Under the pieces are notes generated by a model. The model had not been told where the DNA came from. It saw only the letters and a list, made by a program, of their open reading frames with translations, and did not search any database. The translations under genes and the position numbers were made by a program. Shown here one piece after another: positions 8,858 through 16,448 of a stretch of 22,887 bases of DNA. Positions within the stretch are counted from its first letter, which is position 1. Every line of letters starts with the position of its first letter. Source of the stretch: H17-190 sp034435615 (GTDB lineage: Bacteria; Chloroflexota; Dehalococcoidia; SM23-28-2; HRBIN24); assembly GCA_034435615.1 (NCBI GenBank), contig DAOTWZ010000025.1, forward strand, positions 1-22,887, read 5' to 3'.

Positions 8858-9568
8858 TCACCTCGCGTCGTTGGCGCTCTCCATCTCGCACAATCTAGCA
8901 TACACGCCGCGGTAAGGGGGGTCTAGCAACTCGGCTATGCGACGCATTATCTCCTGCGTCGCCTCCTCCACCTGGGGCGTCCTCACCCTCTCCAGTCGCG
9001 GCAGGGAGAAGGGCCGGCCGTAGACCAGCCGCACCAGGGGACGCTCTACCCGCGCCCAGTTGAAGAAGCTGCGGGGCAGCCGTATGGCCTCCGTCCCCAT
9101 GATGCCAACGGGGAGGACGGGCGCCCCCGTCTGCAGGGCGATGAGGGCCGTCCCCGGGTAGGCCCGGTTCATGCCCGGCCGCCCGCTGCGGGTGCCCTCC
9201 GGGAACATACCCAGGGCCATACCGCGGCGTAGGGCCTGGCGAGCCCGTCGGAGCGCCTGCAGGTCCGCCTCGAAGCGCCGGACGGGGAGACAGCCATACA
9301 GATAGTAGGCCAGGCCGATTACCGGGACATCGAAAAGCTCCTTCTTGGCCATCCAGGCTATGCGCCGCGGCGTCTTGACGGTGATGATGGGCGGGTCGGC
9401 CACGCTTATGTGGTTGCAGGCCAGTATGAGGGGGCCGCTGCGGGGCACATTCTCCCTTCCCACCACCTCCACCCGCACGTTGATGGCTACCAGTATCTGG
9501 GCCCAGCTACCGATGTTGGCCCAGTACCACAGGGCCACTATGGGGTCAGGAACCCCGTTTCTGAGCAA
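8858..9568 (-). CDS. plsC: 1-acyl-sn-glycerol-3-phosphate acyltransferase
   Basis: Transfers an acyl chain to lysophosphatidic acid to make phosphatidic acid, at the cytoplasmic face of the membrane. 236 residues. The acyltransferase motifs are in order: NHISVAD (52-58, the HX4D catalytic box, His53/Asp58), CLPVRRFEAD (93-102) and MFPEGTRS (121-128). A hydrophobic N-terminal segment (WYWANIGSWAQILVAI) can lie in the membrane. The best start is TTG at 9568, with AGGTGG 6 bases ahead; it overlaps the 3' end of cmk by 23 bases. A GTG at 9538 is the alternative. The next gene, ispH, starts 4 bases after the stop. The position between cmk and ispH supports the assignment. Confidence 0.9.
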   Translation of the reverse strand: MLRNGVPDPIVALWYWANIGSWAQILVAINVRVEVVGRENVPRSGPLILACNHISVADPPIITVKTPRRIAWMAKKELFDVPVIGLAYYLYGCLPVRRFEADLQALRRARQALRRGMALGMFPEGTRSGRPGMNRAYPGTALIALQTGAPVLPVGIMGTEAIRLPRSFFNWARVERPLVRLVYGRPFSLPRLERVRTPQVEEATQEIMRRIAELLDPPYRGVYARLCEMESANDAR

Positions 9569-10277
9569 GCTGCACCACCTGTTCCACTACCTGCTCGATG
9601 GAGAGCCCTTCCGTGTCCAGGACGATGGCGTCCGGGGCGGGGCGGAGGGGCGAGACCTCCCGGGTGGAATCGATCTCGTCCCGGCGCTGGACGTCTCGCT
9701 TCACCTGCTCTAGGCTGCCCCGCCAGCCCTGGGCCCGCAGCTCACGGTAGCGGCGACGCGCTCGTTCCTCCAGCGAGGCGGTGAGGAACACCTTCACCTG
9801 CGCCCCCGGCAGGACTACGGTGCCTATATCGCGCCCCGCCACCACCACGCCCCCCTCCCGGGCCAGCTCGCGTTGCAGGCGCACCATCTCCTCCCGCACT
9901 GCCGGCACCCTGGATACCAGGGAGACTGCCTGCTCCACCTCGGGACGTCGCAGGTGGGGGGTGGCGTCCTCCCCCTCCACCAGGATGGAGGAGACGCTGG
10001 CGGAGCCGGGCGGCGCGGGCCCCAGCCGCATGTGCACGGTGCGGGCCAGGGCCGCCAGGGCTCCGGCGTCGTCGGGGTCGAGGCCGCGCCGCAGGGCGAG
10101 CCAGGTGAGGGCGCGGTACATGCTTCCCGTGTCCAGAAAGTAGTAGCCCAGGCGGCGCGCCACCGCCTGCCCCACCGTCGTCTTGCCGGAGGCGGTGGGG
10201 CCATCGATGGCGATGAGGAGGCCCCGCTCCTGCCCGGGGCCCCTGCCTTCGCCGGCCCTCGTCCTGGCCTCCGCCAT
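9546..10277 (-). CDS. cmk: Cytidylate kinase
   Basis: Phosphorylates CMP and dCMP to the diphosphates, with ATP, in the cytoplasm. From the ATG at 10277 it is 243 residues, slightly longer than the usual 220-230. P-loop GPTASGKT (26-33), then LDTGSMYRALTW (the substrate-binding DTGxxYR box), GRDIGTVVLPGAQVKVFLTAS, and DEIDSTREVSPLRPAPDAI all match the family. The open frame extends to 10370, but the extra 31 residues are Arg/Gly-rich and unlike the family. There is no convincing ribosome site at 10277; a TAAAAT 11 bases upstream (10288-10293) would put transcription start almost at the ATG, so a near-leaderless mRNA is possible. It is the first gene of a likely cmk-plsC-ispH-glmS operon and is divergent from the acyl-CoA dehydrogenase. 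Confidence 0.93.
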   Translation of the reverse strand: MAEARTRAGEGRGPGQERGLLIAIDGPTASGKTTVGQAVARRLGYYFLDTGSMYRALTWLALRRGLDPDDAGALAALARTVHMRLGPAPPGSASVSSILVEGEDATPHLRRPEVEQAVSLVSRVPAVREEMVRLQRELAREGGVVVAGRDIGTVVLPGAQVKVFLTASLEERARRRYRELRAQGWRGSLEQVKRDVQRRDEIDSTREVSPLRPAPDAIVLDTEGLSIEQVVEQVVQLAQKRGS

Positions 10278-10322
10278 CTTCCAGCCTATTTTACGGCCCT
10301 CACCCCCTTTGCGACACGCCGG

Positions 10323-10350
10323 TTGACACCTCCTCCCCTGTAGGGCTAAT
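10323..10350 (+). promoter_or_regulatory. Putative promoter of the acyl-CoA dehydrogenase gene
   Basis: Perfect TTGACA (10323-10328), a 16-base spacer, then GCTAAT (10345-10350, four of six). Start of transcription would be near 10357, about 34 bases before the ATG. It sits in the divergent cmk/dehydrogenase intergenic region. Confidence 0.5.
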
Positions 10351-10390
10351 TTGGAGCCAGCGCGTGTCACGAAGCGCAGGAGGCGGAGAG

Positions 10391-11599
10391 ATGACCACCA
10401 CTAGCTTCACCCTGATGATGACGCCGGAGATAAAGGAGCTGAGGGCCCGCACGCGTGCCTTCATGGAAGAGCACATCTACCCCAACGAGCGCCTCTTCCA
10501 GCGGGGTGGCCCCGAGGCCGACGAGCTCATGAAGGAGCTCAAGAAGAAGGTAAAGGCGCTGGGGATGTGGGCGCCCCACATGCCCAAGGAAGCCGGCGGG
10601 ATGGGCATCGGCTTCTTCAAGTATGTCTTCATGAACGAGATCCTGGGGCGCAGCTACTGGGCCCCTTTCGCCTTCGGCTGCCAGGCGCCCGACGCCGGCA
10701 ACGCCGAGATCCTCTGGCTCTTCGGGACCGAGGAGCAGAAGGAGAAGTACCTGCGGCCCCTGGTGGACGGTGAGGTCTACTCCTGCTTCTCCATGACGGA
10801 GCCGGACACCGCCGGCTCTGACCCCACCCTGCTCAGGACCAGGGCGGTGCGGGACGGCGACGAGTGGGTCATCAACGGCCACAAGTGGTTCACCAGCGGC
10901 GCTGGACGGGCCGCCTTCGCCATCGTCATGGCCGTGACCGACCCCAACGCCAGCAGCCACCGCCGCGCCAGCATGATCATCGTCCCCGCCGGCACCCCCG
11001 GCTTCAAGATCGTCCGGCCCATACCGGTGATGGGGGAGGAGCACAGCGACCACTACGAGGTCATCTACGACAACGTGCGCGTCCCCGTCACCAACACGCT
11101 CGGCCAGCCAGGGGACGGCTTCCTCATAGCCCAGAAGCGGCTGGGACCGGGGCGCATCCACCACTGCATGCGCTGGCTGGGCCAGTGCCAGCGGGCCTTC
11201 GAGCTCATGTGCCAGCGGGCCCTCTCCCGCCACGCCTTCGGCGGCCCCCTGGCGGAGAAGCAGGCCATCCAGTGGATGATCGCCGACTCGGCGGCGGAGA
11301 TCCAGGCCTTCCGCCTCCTCACCATGCACGCCGCCGCCAAGATCGACGCTGGCGAGGACGCCCGCCTGGAGATCTCCCTCATCAAGTACTACGGCGCCGA
11401 GGTGCTGCACAAAGTGATCGACCGCGCCGTCCAGGTGCACGGGGCGCTGGGGGTGACGGAGGACACGCCCCTTTCCTTTATGTACCGCCAGGCGCGCCTG
11501 GGCCGTATCTACGACGGGCCGGACGAGGTCCACAAGATGGTGGTGGCCCGCCGCGTCCTCCAGGCCTTCCAGGGCGGCGGCGTCTACGAGTTCCAGTAG
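10391..11599 (+). CDS. Acyl-CoA dehydrogenase, ACAD10/11-like
   Basis: FAD enzyme that desaturates an acyl-CoA at the alpha-beta position and passes electrons to ETF. 402 residues, with the normal three-part fold. Recognisable boxes are GCQAPDAGNAEILWLFGTEEQ (97-117), FSMTEPDTAGSDPT (133-146), WVINGHKWFTSGA (159-171, flavin contacts) and DRAVQVHGALGV (344-355). The segment YDGPDEVHKMV (374-384) occupies the place where medium-chain enzymes carry the catalytic Glu in YEGTxxI; Asp375 aligns there, as in ACAD10/ACAD11-like proteins. Substrate cannot be read from sequence; branched, hydroxylated or unusual acids are possible. The ATG at 10391 has AGGAGG 7-8 bases upstream and is preferred to a GTG at 10364. 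It appears monocistronic. Its 3' end overlaps that of the convergent surface-protein gene by 16 bases. Confidence 0.92.
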   Translation: MTTTSFTLMMTPEIKELRARTRAFMEEHIYPNERLFQRGGPEADELMKELKKKVKALGMWAPHMPKEAGGMGIGFFKYVFMNEILGRSYWAPFAFGCQAPDAGNAEILWLFGTEEQKEKYLRPLVDGEVYSCFSMTEPDTAGSDPTLLRTRAVRDGDEWVINGHKWFTSGAGRAAFAIVMAVTDPNASSHRRASMIIVPAGTPGFKIVRPIPVMGEEHSDHYEVIYDNVRVPVTNTLGQPGDGFLIAQKRLGPGRIHHCMRWLGQCQRAFELMCQRALSRHAFGGPLAEKQAIQWMIADSAAEIQAFRLLTMHAAAKIDAGEDARLEISLIKYYGAEVLHKVIDRAVQVHGALGVTEDTPLSFMYRQARLGRIYDGPDEVHKMVVARRVLQAFQGGGVYEFQ

Positions 11600-12882
11600 C
11601 GCCTCCACCAGCGCCACGCCTCGAGAAAGGCCAGCGCCAGGAGGAGACCGCCCAGGACGCCCAGGCCCGCCAGCAGCGGCCAGGGCGGCCCGCCTGGGGC
11701 GCGCTCCGCTGGCGGCGGCGACGGCGGACGCTGGTTGACCAGCGGCGTCGCCCCTATCTGTATGCCCGATATCTCCTGCAAGGGCGTCGCGGTGGGCGTC
11801 GCCCCTCCCCTGGGGGCGGGCTGCCCGCTCCCCTGTGAGGGGCCAGCGCCCGCGGTTTCCCCCCGTCCGGGCGAGGTGAGGGGCGCTGCTACCTCCTGGA
11901 AGCTGACGGCATCGAAGTAGGCGCGGGCGGTGGCGGCGGAGCGGGGCCGCAACATCAGGCGCAGCCGGGCGCTGCGAGCGCCAGGGGGCGCTGTCGCCGG
12001 GCCGGTGGAGAGGGCCCGGAAGGCGGGCCCGTCCTCACCCAGACGTTGAGGGGAATCGTGAGAGGAAAGGGCCTGCCCGCTTCCGTCCTCGCTGGTGTAC
12101 CAGGATATGCTCAGCCAAACCTCTTCCACGCCCGGGTCATCCTTGAGGACGTGGGCCCGCAGCTCGTAACTCGTCCCCGCCCGGACGCGCACCGTCTGGT
12201 AGGCCCACTTGGTTGAGGGGGAATCGCTCACCAGGACGGCGGCGTGGCCCCCGTCCAGGGCCGTCCCCGGTTGCCTCGCCAGCGTCCCGCCCACCTTGCG
12301 CCAGCCATAGGGGGTGCCGTCGGGACGAGCCTCCTCGAAGCCGCCGTTGACCAGATCAGGGAAGACCACAGGCTCCTCTGCGGTGGCAGGGGTGAGGGCA
12401 GGAGAGGGAGCGGGTCCTGGGCCATCGCTCACCGGTGGGGAGACGGTGGGCGAGGGAGTAGGCAGTTCGCAGGGCTGGCCTGTCGCCCCTTCCTCCTCCA
12501 GATGGAGGGAAAGGACGCCGGCGCTCCCCGTCAGCGAGGCGATGCCGTAGCGGGCGGACCGTGAGCCGCAGGGGGCGGTCACGGTCCCCGAGGCCTGCCA
12601 GCAGTGGCCGGCCCCGTCCTCAGGGAAGCCCGGTATAGTCTGCTCGACCAGGGAGTCGCCGGCGGCGTCGGGAGCGTCGTAGAAGACCACCCTGAGCATC
12701 ACCGCTACCACTTCCCTGGAGTCGAAGCAGACCCTCACCCGGTAGGAGGTTGCCGCGGTGACGGAGGTCGTCTGGAAGACCACCCAGCCGGACTGGGCGG
12801 CTGCCGGCCAGAGCGAAGGGGTCGGCGATACGAGGGCCGCCATGCAGGCGGCCATCAGGAGGACGCCGAGCAGCCTGGACAT
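11584..12882 (-). CDS. Cell-surface protein with carbohydrate-binding-like modules and C-terminal membrane anchor
   Basis: 432 residues in a modular layout. Signal peptide about 1-30, ending AAAQ. First beta-sandwich-like module about 31-137, containing YRVRVCFDS and four cysteines. Pro/Ser/Thr linker 140-172. Second module about 173-335 opens with LVNGGFEEARPDGTPYGWRKVGG and ends ATARAYFDAVSF, the signature of CBM4/9-like carbohydrate-binding domains. A second Pro/Gly/Thr-rich linker runs to about 400. A transmembrane helix (401-420) is followed by a basic, Trp-rich tail, WRWWRRYWNS. This makes it a tail-anchored surface protein displaying sugar-binding modules on flexible stalks; no enzyme domain is visible. 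It has a promoter candidate just upstream, in the region shared with the LLM oxidoreductase gene. Ligand unknown; glycan attachment or S-layer association are guesses. Confidence 0.8.
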   Translation of the reverse strand: MSRLLGVLLMAACMAALVSPTPSLWPAAAQSGWVVFQTTSVTAATSYRVRVCFDSREVVAVMLRVVFYDAPDAAGDSLVEQTIPGFPEDGAGHCWQASGTVTAPCGSRSARYGIASLTGSAGVLSLHLEEEGATGQPCELPTPSPTVSPPVSDGPGPAPSPALTPATAEEPVVFPDLVNGGFEEARPDGTPYGWRKVGGTLARQPGTALDGGHAAVLVSDSPSTKWAYQTVRVRAGTSYELRAHVLKDDPGVEEVWLSISWYTSEDGSGQALSSHDSPQRLGEDGPAFRALSTGPATAPPGARSARLRLMLRPRSAATARAYFDAVSFQEVAAPLTSPGRGETAGAGPSQGSGQPAPRGGATPTATPLQEISGIQIGATPLVNQRPPSPPPAERAPGGPPWPLLAGLGVLGGLLLALAFLEAWRWWRRYWNS

Positions 12883-12912
12883 GGGCTCGCCAGCCAGCGA
12901 AGGAAGCAGTTA

Positions 12913-12942
12913 ATTCTTTCGACGCTTCAGCCGCTGTGTCAA
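12913..12942 (-). promoter_or_regulatory. Putative promoter of the surface-protein gene
   Basis: On the minus strand, perfect TTGACA (12937-12942), 18-base spacer, then AAGAAT (12913-12918, four of six). It predicts a start near 12906 and a leader of about 24 bases. It faces away from the promoter at 12994-13021. Confidence 0.4.
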
Positions 12943-12993
12943 GTCCGACGGGCGAGGCCGGCCGCAGCCCTGCCGCGGAGAGGGCCCCGGTGC

Positions 12994-13021
12994 TTGACAA
13001 GACCGGCGCATCGACTATCAT
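12994..13021 (+). promoter_or_regulatory. Promoter upstream of small ORF and LLM oxidoreductase
   Basis: Perfect TTGACA (12994-12999), 16-base spacer, TATCAT (13016-13021, five of six). Transcription would start near 13028, leaving an untranslated leader of about 125 bases before the oxidoreductase, unusually long for this window. The leader contains an A/T-rich start (CCTATATATAGAG) and the small ORF at 13086-13157. Confidence 0.6.
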
Positions 13022-13085
13022 TTCTAGCGCCGAAACTGGATATTGCCTATATATAGAGAGATTTGCGGGCACCGGGGGGTGAGGT

Positions 13086-13157
13086 ATGGGGAGGAGCAAG
13101 GCCTCGGCGATGAGCGGTGGTGATGCAGCTCTCAGGAGGGGGTGTCTCGCGCGATGA
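13086..13157 (+). CDS. Possible 23-residue leader peptide (uORF) overlapping the LLM gene start
   Basis: ATG at 13086, close behind GGGGGGTGAGG, opens a 23-codon frame (MGRSKASAMSGGDAALRRGC and three more residues) whose TGA overlaps the next gene's start as ATGA. That arrangement is typical of translational coupling. A second in-frame ATG is at 13110. The peptide has no recognisable domain or regulatory run of one amino acid. It may be a real leader ORF or chance in GC-rich sequence; comparative data would decide. Confidence 0.35.
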   Translation: MGRSKASAMSGGDAALRRGCLAR

Positions 13158-14401
13158 AGTTCGTCCTGTTTCCGCTGCCCACGGTGCCGGCGGCCTCGCT
13201 GGAGGAGCGGAAGGCCCTCAGGCCCATAAGCGCCCGCACGGAGCGCTTCCAGATGATGATCGACGAGGTGACGGAGCTGGCCCAGATGGCGGAGGACCTG
13301 GGGTTCGACGCCATCGCCTTCCCGGAGCACCATCTGCACTCGGAGGGGCTGGAGATGGGCTGCACCCCTTCGTGGCTTCTCTACGTAGCCATGAAGACCA
13401 ACCACCTGAAGGTGGGGCCCATCGGCTACGTCCTCGGCTCCTGGGACCCGCTGCGGCTGGCGGTGGAGATAGGCTGGCTGGACCAGCTCACCAAGGGGCG
13501 CACCTTCGTGGGCTTCGCCCGCGGCTACCAGGACCGCTGGTACAACAACATGGCGCCGGGCCAGTTCTTCGGCGTGCAGTCCACCCACCACGAGCCCGGG
13601 GAGAGGGACGCTCGCAACCGCCGCATCTTCGAGGAGGTCTTCCAGGTGCTGAAGCTGGCCTGGAGCGACGAGCCCTTCTCCTTCAAGGGTGAGTTCTACC
13701 AGTACCCCAACCCCTACGACGAGGGGACGGAGTGGCCCCCCGCTCCCTGGACGCTGGAGCTGGGCGCCCCGGGCGAAGTGGACCCCGAGACGATGCGGGT
13801 CAGGAAGATGTTCGTGGTGCCCAAGCCTTACCAGAAGCCGCACCCGCCCCTCTGGCAGGCCTTCTCCATCTCGGAAGCCACCATCCGCTGGACGGCCCGC
13901 CAGAACATAACGCCTGCCATCCTGACCCCCTATCCACCGCAGCTCCGCCAGCTCGCCGAGGCCTACGTGGACGAGGGGGCCAAGGCGGGCCGCAAGCTGC
14001 GCATGGGGGAGAGCATAGGCGTCCTGAAGACCGTCTACTTCAAGGAAGTAGGCGACCCCGAGGACATGGCGATGCGGGGGCTCCTGGGGGTGGGCTTCCG
14101 TAACTTCTGGTTCTACTTCGGCTTTGGCGAGGCCTTCCGCCTGCCCCAGGACGAGGAGAAGTGGCCCTTCGGCAAGGCGCTGCTCCCCCTGGAGGAGATC
14201 ACCTTCCAGCGGGCCGTGGAGTGCGACTTCGCCTTCGCCGGCACGGTAGACGATGTCCTGCGCCGGGTAGAGGCGCTGGAGGAGAACGTCAACCCGGAGT
14301 GGTTCGTCTGGCTCATTGACCAGGGGCTCCTCTCCCGCTACGAGCTGAAGAGGGAGCTGGAGCTCTTCGGGCGGTACGTCATCCCGCGGTTCAAGCACTG
14401 A
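13154..14401 (+). CDS. LLM-class flavin-dependent oxidoreductase (luciferase-like monooxygenase)
   Basis: 415 residues of the bacterial-luciferase-like TIM-barrel family, which uses reduced FMN or F420 to oxidise varied substrates. Typical features are an N-terminal strand MKFVLFPLP, LAQMAEDLGFDAIAFPEHH (the '..GfD.vw..EHH' motif near residues 50-65), LKVGPIGYVLGSWDPLRLAVEIGWLDQLTKGR with the barrel turn before FVGFARGYQ, and RRIFEEVFQVLKLAW followed by FKGEFYQ. The C-terminal half, PYQKPHPPLWQAFSISEATIRW and FAGTVDDVLRRVEAL, is also characteristic. Substrate and cofactor (FMN versus F420) cannot be assigned. The ATG at 13154 is preferred; a GTG at 13142 in frame is too close to the AGGAGG at 13134. 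A promoter and a small ORF precede it, and a weak hairpin follows. Confidence 0.9.
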   Translation: MKFVLFPLPTVPAASLEERKALRPISARTERFQMMIDEVTELAQMAEDLGFDAIAFPEHHLHSEGLEMGCTPSWLLYVAMKTNHLKVGPIGYVLGSWDPLRLAVEIGWLDQLTKGRTFVGFARGYQDRWYNNMAPGQFFGVQSTHHEPGERDARNRRIFEEVFQVLKLAWSDEPFSFKGEFYQYPNPYDEGTEWPPAPWTLELGAPGEVDPETMRVRKMFVVPKPYQKPHPPLWQAFSISEATIRWTARQNITPAILTPYPPQLRQLAEAYVDEGAKAGRKLRMGESIGVLKTVYFKEVGDPEDMAMRGLLGVGFRNFWFYFGFGEAFRLPQDEEKWPFGKALLPLEEITFQRAVECDFAFAGTVDDVLRRVEALEENVNPEWFVWLIDQGLLSRYELKRELELFGRYVIPRFKH

Positions 14402-14466
14402 GCGGCCCCCGCGTCAGCCCGTATCGGACGGGAGGCGGCGGGGCCGGGGCTGGCCACGGTCCGGCC

Positions 14467-14484
14467 GCCCCCGCCGTCGGGGGC
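14467..14484. terminator. Weak hairpin between convergent genes
   Basis: A 7-bp stem (14467-14473 with 14478-14484) around a CCGT loop, in the 138-base gap between the LLM gene (+) and the zinc-ribbon gene (-). It could act on both strands, but there is no T-run on either side. Nothing else is seen in the gap. Confidence 0.3.
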
Positions 14485-14539
14485 CGTGCTCCCTCCTCCT
14501 GAGGGCAGGGGCAGCGGGCGAGGGACCAGGAGAGGCCCC

Positions 14540-14911
14540 TCACGGGCGGCGGCGCCACCAGGATATGCGGCGCACTATGACGACTTCGCTCACCTCCACG
14601 GGGGGAGGGAGGGCCTCCGTCCCGGCCAGCTCGCCCCGCCGGGGCTGACGGCGAATGGCGGGGGCCAGGGGCCGCAGCGCCTGACGGACGGCCGCCCGGG
14701 CCAGGGCGCGCAGCAGCCACTGCCCCAGCACACCCAGGGCGAGGTAGGCAGCCCCCCTGGCCAGGACGGGCACCAGGGGGAGCGACGGCGCCGGCAGGGC
14801 GCTCCTCCCCTCCTCCACCGGGAGCGGTCGTAGCGCTCCCAGGGTGGAGCCGCAGTTATGGCAGTAGTTGTCCTCCGGCGAACAGTCGGCCCGGCAGTAG
14901 GGGCAGAGCAT
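14540..14911 (-). CDS. Zinc-ribbon membrane protein of unknown function
   Basis: 123 residues. A zinc ribbon at the very start (CPYC at 3-6, CHNC at 17-20) gives four well-placed cysteines for one zinc, with an extra Cys10 between. A Pro-rich linker follows, then a hydrophobic helix (about 46-70, LVPVLARGAAYLALGVLGQWLL), then a strongly basic stretch and a C-terminus ending ISWWRRRP. This layout (zinc ribbon plus one membrane helix) is common among small hypothetical bacterial proteins. The ATG at 14911 lies 8 bases from AGGAGG; the ATG at 14917 is only 2 bases away and so less likely. It is the last gene of the operon, 13 bases after the formyltransferase. No function can be assigned. Confidence 0.78.
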   Translation of the reverse strand: MLCPYCRADCSPEDNYCHNCGSTLGALRPLPVEEGRSALPAPSLPLVPVLARGAAYLALGVLGQWLLRALARAAVRQALRPLAPAIRRQPRRGELAGTEALPPPVEVSEVVIVRRISWWRRRP

Positions 14912-14924
14912 GGTCATCTCCTCC

Positions 14925-15767
14925 TCAGCGTTCGCCCGGGCCAGCCTCCCGGGAGGCCGCCACCAGCCTCTCGATCTCCTCGGTCAGGTCGAGGCCCGGG
15001 ATGGGGCGTCCCCGGGCGTCCACCACCCGCTTCTCTCGGACGGCCACCCGGCCCTCGGCCAGGGCGCGCACCGTCTCCACCACCAGGGGCACCTCCCGGG
15101 CCACGCCGTGGCGCCGTATCTGGAGGAAGAGAGGGTTCTCCTCTCCCTCGGTGGCCCGGACTTCGGCCAGGGAGCGTCCCTCCATCTGCTGCCACAGAGG
15201 GTCGAAATCGGGGCCGCGCAGGGAGTAGAGGCAGTAGGTGACCGGCGGCCCCTCGTCCACCTCCGGCGTGGCCAGGTGCATCATGACGCCGGAGCGCTCG
15301 GCCCGCGCCTCGATGAGCTGCCAGATGACCTCCTGCCAGATGCCCTTGGGGCCGCCCGGCGGCGCCGGGTGGAGGTTCAGCAGGTCGTATTCCTGACACA
15401 TGACATCGCTGGCCACCAGCATGTAGCCGGCCAGGACGGCGATGTCGAAGGCGTAGGGTCTGAGGAGGCGGATGACTTCGCGGTCGTAGTCGCGGCGCCA
15501 GGGGGGCAGGGGCTCCCCCTGCCTGACGGGCGGGAGGCCCCGCTGCTGGCGAAAGCGCCGGTAAGAGAAGGTGACCAGGGGGATGCCGTAGGCCTGGACG
15601 AGACGCAGGAACTCGTCGGTGTTGGCGTCCTCTCCGGGCTCGCGGTTGCAGAAGACTACGACGATGCGACCCTGGATGTAGCCGCGATCTATGGCCTCCT
15701 GCACCGCCGTCAGCAGCTTGCGGGAGGTCTGGCCGCGGGCCGTGGAGAACCAGCCGATCCTCAGCAC
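14925..15767 (-). CDS. PurN-like formyltransferase family protein
   Basis: 280 residues with the formyltransferase fold used by GAR transformylase (PurN), which transfers a formyl group from 10-formyl-THF in purine synthesis. The catalytic triad of the family is visible: Asn131 and His133 in LLNLHPAPPGGPKGIWQ, and Asp171 in VDEGPPV. The N-terminal strand and loop MLRIGWFSTARGQTSRKLL and the FDIAVLAGYM segment (108-116) also fit. It is about 70-80 residues longer than standard PurN, and the formyl-folate loop reads HPAPPGGPKG in place of the common HPSLLPAFPG, so the acceptor substrate may differ. The GTG start at 15767 follows AAGGTG at 6 bases and lies 3 bases after the PHP gene. Co-transcription with a PHP phosphoesterase suggests the two act together; this is inference. 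Confidence 0.78.
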   Translation of the reverse strand: MLRIGWFSTARGQTSRKLLTAVQEAIDRGYIQGRIVVVFCNREPGEDANTDEFLRLVQAYGIPLVTFSYRRFRQQRGLPPVRQGEPLPPWRRDYDREVIRLLRPYAFDIAVLAGYMLVASDVMCQEYDLLNLHPAPPGGPKGIWQEVIWQLIEARAERSGVMMHLATPEVDEGPPVTYCLYSLRGPDFDPLWQQMEGRSLAEVRATEGEENPLFLQIRRHGVAREVPLVVETVRALAEGRVAVREKRVVDARGRPIPGLDLTEEIERLVAASREAGPGER

Positions 15768-15770
15768 GTC

Positions 15771-16448
15771 TCACACCTTGGCCGGTCGCCAGCCGAAGAC
15801 GCGTCGGCGCAGGGCGGCCCAGCGGCTGTAGAGGTGGACGTGGGGCGGCGCCCGCCGCTCCACCAGCCGGGCCTCCGCCAGCGCCTCCAGGAAGCTCTGG
15901 GGGCCGTCGAAGGCGGGCAGCTCGATACAGGCGCGCCCCAGCTCGCCGGGGGAGTGGGCATCGCTCACCGCCACGCCCGGTATCCCCTGCAGAGCGGCGA
16001 AGTGGCGGGCCTGCTCGTCCGCTCCTGGCGTCATGTTGCGGGCATTGAAGGTCTCTATGACGTCCACGGCGGGAAGGATGCGCCTCAGCCCTTCCTCCCC
16101 CAGGCTGTTGCGGAAGCGGTCGAAGGGATGCGGCACCATCACCAGCCCGCCCTGGGCCTTCACCCGGGCCACCGCCTCCTCCAGGGGGAGGCCCGGCGGC
16201 ACCTCTTCGCGGAGGAAGAGGCCCACGATGTCGCCCGCGTCCGTCTTGATCTCCTCGCCGATGATGACGGGGAACGGACAGAGGCGCTCCATGAGCCTGG
16301 CCCCGGCGATGGTATTGTGGTCGGTGATGGCCACGCAGTTTATCCCTCGCTGCAGGCAGGCCATCACGAACTTGCCAGGGGAGGTGAGGGCGTCCGGCGA
16401 GTAGTAGGTGTGGGTGTGCAGGTCCAGCCGCAGGGTGCGAGTAGCCAT
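15771..16448 (-). CDS. PHP-domain metal-dependent phosphoesterase
   Basis: 225 residues of the PHP family (polymerase and histidinol phosphatase-like). Metal ligands in order: HTH (His11, His13) in LDLHTHTYYSPDA, ITDHNT (Asp43, His45), GEEI (Glu65/66), VPHPFDR (His107) and SDAHS (Asp163, His165). This single-domain form resembles YciV/RNase AM and related phosphoesterases that act on nucleotides or short nucleic acids, but the family is broad. Its ATG overlaps the xseB stop by one base (TGATG), so it is translated with the exonuclease VII subunits. That context makes a role in nucleotide or nucleic-acid breakdown attractive but unproven. The last 25 residues are basic and aromatic, with no clear membrane span. 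Confidence 0.88.
   Translation of the reverse strand: MATRTLRLDLHTHTYYSPDALTSPGKFVMACLQRGINCVAITDHNTIAGARLMERLCPFPVIIGEEIKTDAGDIVGLFLREEVPPGLPLEEAVARVKAQGGLVMVPHPFDRFRNSLGEEGLRRILPAVDVIETFNARNMTPGADEQARHFAALQGIPGVAVSDAHSPGELGRACIELPAFDGPQSFLEALAEARLVERRAPPHVHLYSRWAALRRRVFGWRPAKV

Noticed and set aside
10288..10293. TAAAAT as a firm cmk promoter
   Set aside because: The -10-like box is in a plausible place but no -35 element is found at any normal spacing, so I note it only as a possible leaderless start.
12620..14398. Long open frame (592 codons) on the minus strand opposite the LLM oxidoreductase
   Set aside because: It is antisense to a well-supported gene, has low-complexity composition and no domain; such frames are expected in GC-rich genes that avoid stops on the reverse strand.
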